From Stramenopiles sp. TOSAG23-2 (Eukaryota; Sar), in NCBI GenBank assembly GCA_900128395.1, contig LT649574.1:1-19796 (forward strand): a DNA stretch of 19,796 bases, read 5' to 3'. Shown one piece after another: positions 18,401-19,796 of this stretch. Under the pieces are notes generated by a model, which saw only the letters and a program-made list of their open reading frames with translations, had not been told where the DNA came from and did not search any database. How positions within the stretch are numbered: position 1 is the stretch's first letter; every line of letters starts with the position of its first letter. The position numbers and the translations under genes were made by a program.

Positions 18401-18623
18401 AACCAGTTTGTGTGCTAGGACCAATACACAAACTGGTTCTCATTTTATAGCTATTGGTTGTAGAGCTGGAAATTTATTATTTATGGATTATCATAGTGGT
18501 GAAATTGCGAAATGTGATGATGGAATACATGGCGATTCCGTTCGTGGCATATGTTTCTTGGAAGGAGTAAATAGATTAGTAACTGCTAGTCAAAATAATT
18601 TACATATGTGGAAATTTATATAA
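12399..18623 (+). CDS. WDR90: WDR90/POC16-like centriolar WD40 protein with EF-hand-like pair
   Basis: WDR90/POC16 is a centriole and basal-body wall protein with an N-terminal CFAP20-like (DUF667) domain and long WD40 arrays. This 2074-residue protein starts MEPQMWQNPFVNIFKNVRI and has a CFAP20-like region to about residue 200 (GHVSAKNTATIPP, GRFMYVQLR, FSISNMHKEHKIKG). A disordered linker (about 220-410) follows. A first array of about 13 WD40 repeats covers about 415-1115, with GHNEEICAIA, HDAAIHSIAVNEGFCVTGSEDKYLRVWPL and HRGTVNAIDISPSGAYIITAGDDRMLRVWDS clear. An acidic linker (about 1150-1180) leads to two EF-hand-like loops near 1218-1231 (DIDTLNDGTLSTSE) and 1256-1267 (DPGDSGRVDYEV). 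A second array of about 14 repeats runs to the C-terminus. The human homologue is about 1750 residues; EML proteins lack the CFAP20-like start. Blade counts are by eye. Confidence 0.88.
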   Translation: MEPQMWQNPFVNIFKNVRIGHDNNDNKKIKKEGEVKYTLDETVRFWALKLKGHVSAKNTATIPPSRKESLDLHGRFMYVQLRAEPPKIFVLHVAVNTTKRNVVRFSISNMHKEHKIKGNAVELPCLLTQKWTVLALDLPFLLQKYGADGYDETSFLSTRSIQMCSTLNVRNIFTSDNIYRPDFMEPEMALKLPKGVGWHTRYRWNWVPGPPSPEDMKQNDGVLREKKQVQPNIKVSVTPSKKNSSSRRSPNIDGEYSRRHFSTNSILREELGGSSTNNGTPISSAKAALERAATVLEREGKSVGNERRRQRGFSPPSPPAMEDMANTLSKELAKDREQTLDFAMSTMAKAGIETSGIDDNGNNSVSLIEKISSNVDNGSTFETSKMERAEFSTTLIPSEKMGGGFSLRPDPIMELEAVVGFRGTYANTLIWSTGGQVCIFPSNTVIVMMSHDVSSNNSSNLVNADDKTTKISKSRGNGDKRPTQHLLFGHNEEICAIANSKSGRLLASAQEGKFPMIRLWRVKLSDGNPVGASCAAILTAHASGLASLSFSPDDKLLCAVGKDVHRRIQIIVWDVTRALDDNRAANSPGAPYPIVARQISEFDVRRIKFSPYEENNLVSVGRENIRFWRIRKGHLRGCPVVLNEYARGTVFTDVAYESAYGPRPLEGVEQKRIFASTMDGTVVQVNYQTKLMECVYRLHDAAIHSIAVNEGFCVTGSEDKYLRVWPLDFSDYFLEAQHEGPVQSVDVSPDGLKLVVGTSSGTLGVLDVSSHNYHTLLRSHTDKIHACALDPSDLREEFGTVSADGTIRFWSLNTLEQLYEFAAPQEGSRCIAYQPTPKNSDIDVHRVACGFDSGCVRIFDVPTTTMPHEYQQHRGPVVEILFDPVNGERLYSAGLDGHICVYDVTRGYQPVKMIASDYSSNHVCMCISPDGNLLASVGPDPSCAIIFSAESLHPLRKLRRAKRGVTTTLAYDKEKDGKPLEEKNTSAFRTISFNGDGTELIAATTDHRIARYDVSTGSLLKETNPVHRGTVNAIDISPSGAYIITAGDDRMLRVWDSKIRGPSPPPFQSFIGHASSISSLKFTRTLDGNINVVSVGAGNGIFIWKFYGVEELLADTEDESSNDNLINESSIGSSYAAHRTKRLPSPAKQQQEKFVSDDEEEEGVHEMSDPEDNAYTELGPGRIERLFKSGLATMINTCQQKGQMVHKFISRLQNIFTDIDTLNDGTLSTSELSETLSIMRVGISQLQLDAMIVCLDPGDSGRVDYEVFIDNLRAVAALQARSRDEFSKILQEAGNIAVENLQSGTKISPLRAGRKTGDNDRAVSSSFAGKKKTSSIASVANALGVEESSSGIELQSILGYTGCGLISSNKNVLWHPDSGLFGFVTGQAIVLEDLKGSGSEDANGMEEETTGAEQKILSGSKEEISLTAVSSDGRYVAGAEYCRGETGSVYVWSSHGNLLHTFRHEQGTIQVLQFDPSSKCLVTIGRYITDKVVIWDIASGTELCAYQLAPGASPIQAAKMLSSGSSVNLNGAAFKFLTIGQRSIKEWTFYESPEYGLTVFNAMDLPASHNAYPEYLTAIDCRPSAHHDKDNLVAVGGSAGTVWLFRTSINLLDDESSSLKFKLEGKFPALDGSIEHIQWRSNVSAIVVGGVSNKVKLIGLGVDAQSSPKTLLTTVLDGSVKSMTWEPNLKDGIIGTDAGSIWYISHSHGNSLSSSLVRSHTSNVIQVKSGSGANGLLASAGGKDGTIRVWHVELMQHLLTLDAPPSAGECDTLAFSSTAGADNNLIAGGFEDGSLWKYDISSVIAGGGKGIKVLHTDVTPAVKVNAHQSSVTATTFMMVEDTLIIVSGSSAGELSIHDGRFIKNNKDGSSTARPSVNLNSPHSGNKILSIETSPFDPTMFLVSSDNSCLSVWKVSVSGSGNNATVESEQVACSMVDVKSEAEEEGIVEETGQMAPAFATFSPVDSDLIIMLGGRNPCKIIFWQFENSLAMRTIDLDFMQFPTSLCARTNTQTGSHFIAIGCRAGNLLFMDYHSGEIAKCDDGIHGDSVRGICFLEGVNRLVTASQNNLHMWKFI

Positions 18624-18977
18624 AATTGCGACGAGAGTATGTGTTAGGAAAAATTTTTTACGTATTTGAAAGTATCATACGAAGTATGATATATGGGTGC
18701 GTTCGTACATTTATAATATCAATATGATATATTAATATTATACGTCCAGCCCGTTCAACGAGTGCAGGAAGGATAGAAACCTACTCAATGCTTGTGGAGT
18801 ATTAGTTTGCAGACGTGCATTAGAGCTTCACTAAAGTAGGATATAGAATATTTATTCTCGAGATTGAGTATTGAGCATATATGTATATATTATTTATCAT
18901 GAGACATGAGAAGTAAAACTATTAATAACTTAGATTTTAATCAATATTTAATATTATACTCGGTATATTTTTATGTG

Positions 18978-19503
18978 ATAAATGTGATATGATATGATAA
19001 TGTGTGCGTTTAAAAACTATCTCACATATACGCGTATATATATATATACGAGTATCATAAAAATGATATGATACGTACGAGTAAATCATATGCATATATA
19101 TTTAAATTATAAATAAGAGAATTTTTTATATATATATAATATTAATATATGATCTTTTAACCTATGATAATATATATTTAAATAAGAGATTTTTTTATAT
19201 ATAATATATGATTAGATAGATTATTTCAGTTATTTTATTCTTTTGAAGAGTAGGAATTATCATGAGTAAATTAAAAATAAATTATGCGTAAATTAAATTA
19301 ATATATTTGATAACTTTTAGATTTTAACACTTCCATCATATTATTAGAATTTTAAATTTTTTAAAAAATAATATGATAATACGACGTATACATATATATC
19401 ATATTTAATACATATATCATACGTCGTATATGAGATATCATATATATGATATGATTATAATAAAAAATCAAACGCACACATAAATTTTTCGTATCACATT
19501 TAT
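18978..19503. repeat. Imperfect inverted repeat, arms 18978-19011 and 19470-19503
   Basis: The arms are 34 bases each. Two blocks match exactly in inverted orientation: ATAAATGTGATA (18978-18989 with 19492-19503) and TGTGTGCGTTT (19001-19011 with 19470-19480). They are separated by 11 bases in both arms. The span includes the first copy of the 63-bp direct repeat. It could be the ends of an old transposable element, but the DNA is so AT-rich that part of the match may be composition. Confidence 0.5.
19244..19306 (+). repeat. 63-bp exact direct repeat, copy 1
   Basis: Identical over 63 bases to 19635-19697. Upstream it shares CTTTTGAAGAG with the minus-strand copy at 5546-5577. After the identical part, a weaker resemblance continues for about 15 bases (TTGATAACTTTTAG against GATTACCTTTTTA). 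Confidence 0.95.
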
Positions 19504-19634
19504 ATGATTATATATATATATGTATTATAATAATACGAAGTACGTATCATATACGAAGTATGTACATAAATATCTCAGTATATTATACGAACGATTCGTA
19601 TCACATTACGAACGTACATCATCATATATATTCA

Positions 19635-19697
19635 TGAAGAGTAGGAATTATCATGAGTAAATTAAAAATAAATTATGCGTAAATTAAATTAATATAT
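19635..19697 (+). repeat. 63-bp exact direct repeat, copy 2
   Basis: Exact copy of 19244-19306, 391 bases downstream. It ends within the ATG of the open frame that runs off the right edge, so it occupies the upstream region of that possible gene. Confidence 0.95.
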
Positions 19698-19796
19698 GAT
19701 TACCTTTTTAAAAGCAATCGCTAAAACAAAGTTTGCAAAGATCTCGAACAAAGCCGAAGTAAAGGAGCTCGCAGCTTCCAATTGGATTTCTACTAC
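19696..19796 (+). CDS. Possible gene start, 3' partial, unrecognised
   Basis: An open frame from ATG 19696 to the right edge encodes about 33 residues, beginning MITFLKAIAKTKFAKISNK. From about 19709 the GC content jumps well above the preceding kilobase, and codons such as TCG AAC and GAG CTC appear, which looks like coding DNA. The peptide is basic with alternating Lys and hydrophobic residues and matches no family I recognise. The alternative is a chimeric join at the right end, as suspected at the left. The frame is too short for more. Confidence 0.35.
   Translation, partial: MITFLKAIAKTKFAKISNKAEVKELAASNWIST

Larger units (their letters stand above)
18624..19695. other. AT-rich repeat-dense noncoding region
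   Basis: This 1072-base stretch lies beyond the WDR90-like gene and is mostly very low in GC. Near the stop, TATCATAC/GTATGATA (18673-18691) forms an 8-bp hairpin with a GAA loop, possibly in the 3' UTR. Bases 18742-18840 are an island of much higher GC with a possible closing stem CCTACT/AGTAGG. CGTATATATATATATACG (19033-19050) is a perfect palindrome. ATACGACGTAT (19379-19389) and its inverse (19419-19429) can pair. A unit with TTAAATAAGAGA and a T run is roughly duplicated (about 19095-19152 and 19170-19212). No gene is recognised. Confidence 0.6.

Noticed and set aside
12399-18623. Annotation of the large WD40 gene as an EML (echinoderm microtubule-associated) protein
   Set aside because: The N-terminus is CFAP20-like as in WDR90/POC16, and the architecture has far more WD40 repeats than the usual EML tandem propeller.
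18678-19560. ATACGAAGTAT motifs resembling loxP arms
   Set aside because: Only about nine bases are shared, there is no proper 13-bp arm plus 8-bp spacer layout, and no recombinase gene is present.

Overview
The window looks like nuclear DNA of an AT-rich, intron-poor microbial eukaryote with compact gene spacing and the standard genetic code (TAA, TAG and TGA all end genes). A MAD2 spindle-checkpoint protein, an SPX-domain protein, a J-domain nuclear-type protein and a WDR90/POC16-like centriole protein rule out a prokaryote. The WDR90/POC16 gene suggests a cell with centrioles or flagella, so a flagellated protist is my best guess, but I cannot place it further. No tRNA, rRNA, CRISPR array or convincing spliceosomal intron was seen. 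The 6.2 kb WDR90-like gene is one uninterrupted frame.

Layout. 1-2649 (+): a calcium-activated-type K+ channel (Slo-like), cut at its 5' end. The first 54 bases are an inverted copy of bases 161-214, so the left edge is probably a fold-back join. 2891-4747 (-): a secreted type-B carboxylesterase. 4748-5327: noncoding, with a cluster of TACCTGGTA motifs. 5328-5516 (+): a doubtful small ORF. 5812-6693 (-): a C-terminal J-domain protein with a disordered, acidic and basic N-terminus. 7284-8393 (+): a secreted sialidase-like BNR protein whose base composition is richer in GC than its neighbours. 9033-9662 (+): MAD2. 10054-11115 (-): an SPX protein. 11116-12398: the largest internal noncoding gap, holding a MITE-like inverted-repeat element flanked by 13-bp direct repeats. 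12399-18623 (+): a 2074-residue WDR90/POC16-like protein with two WD40 arrays separated by an EF-hand-like pair. 18624-19695: very AT-rich noncoding DNA with direct and inverted repeats. 19696-19796: an open frame running off the right edge.

The genes do not form an operon or pathway; this is an ordinary eukaryotic housekeeping neighbourhood. Pairs are convergent (channel/esterase, MAD2/SPX) or divergent (J protein/sialidase, SPX/WDR90). I found no convincing new multi-gene system. The items most worth a second look are the MITE-like element, the repeat-rich right end with its 63-bp exact duplication and a related 32-bp copy 13.7 kb away, the TACCTGGTA cluster, and the EF-hand pair in the WDR90-like protein.
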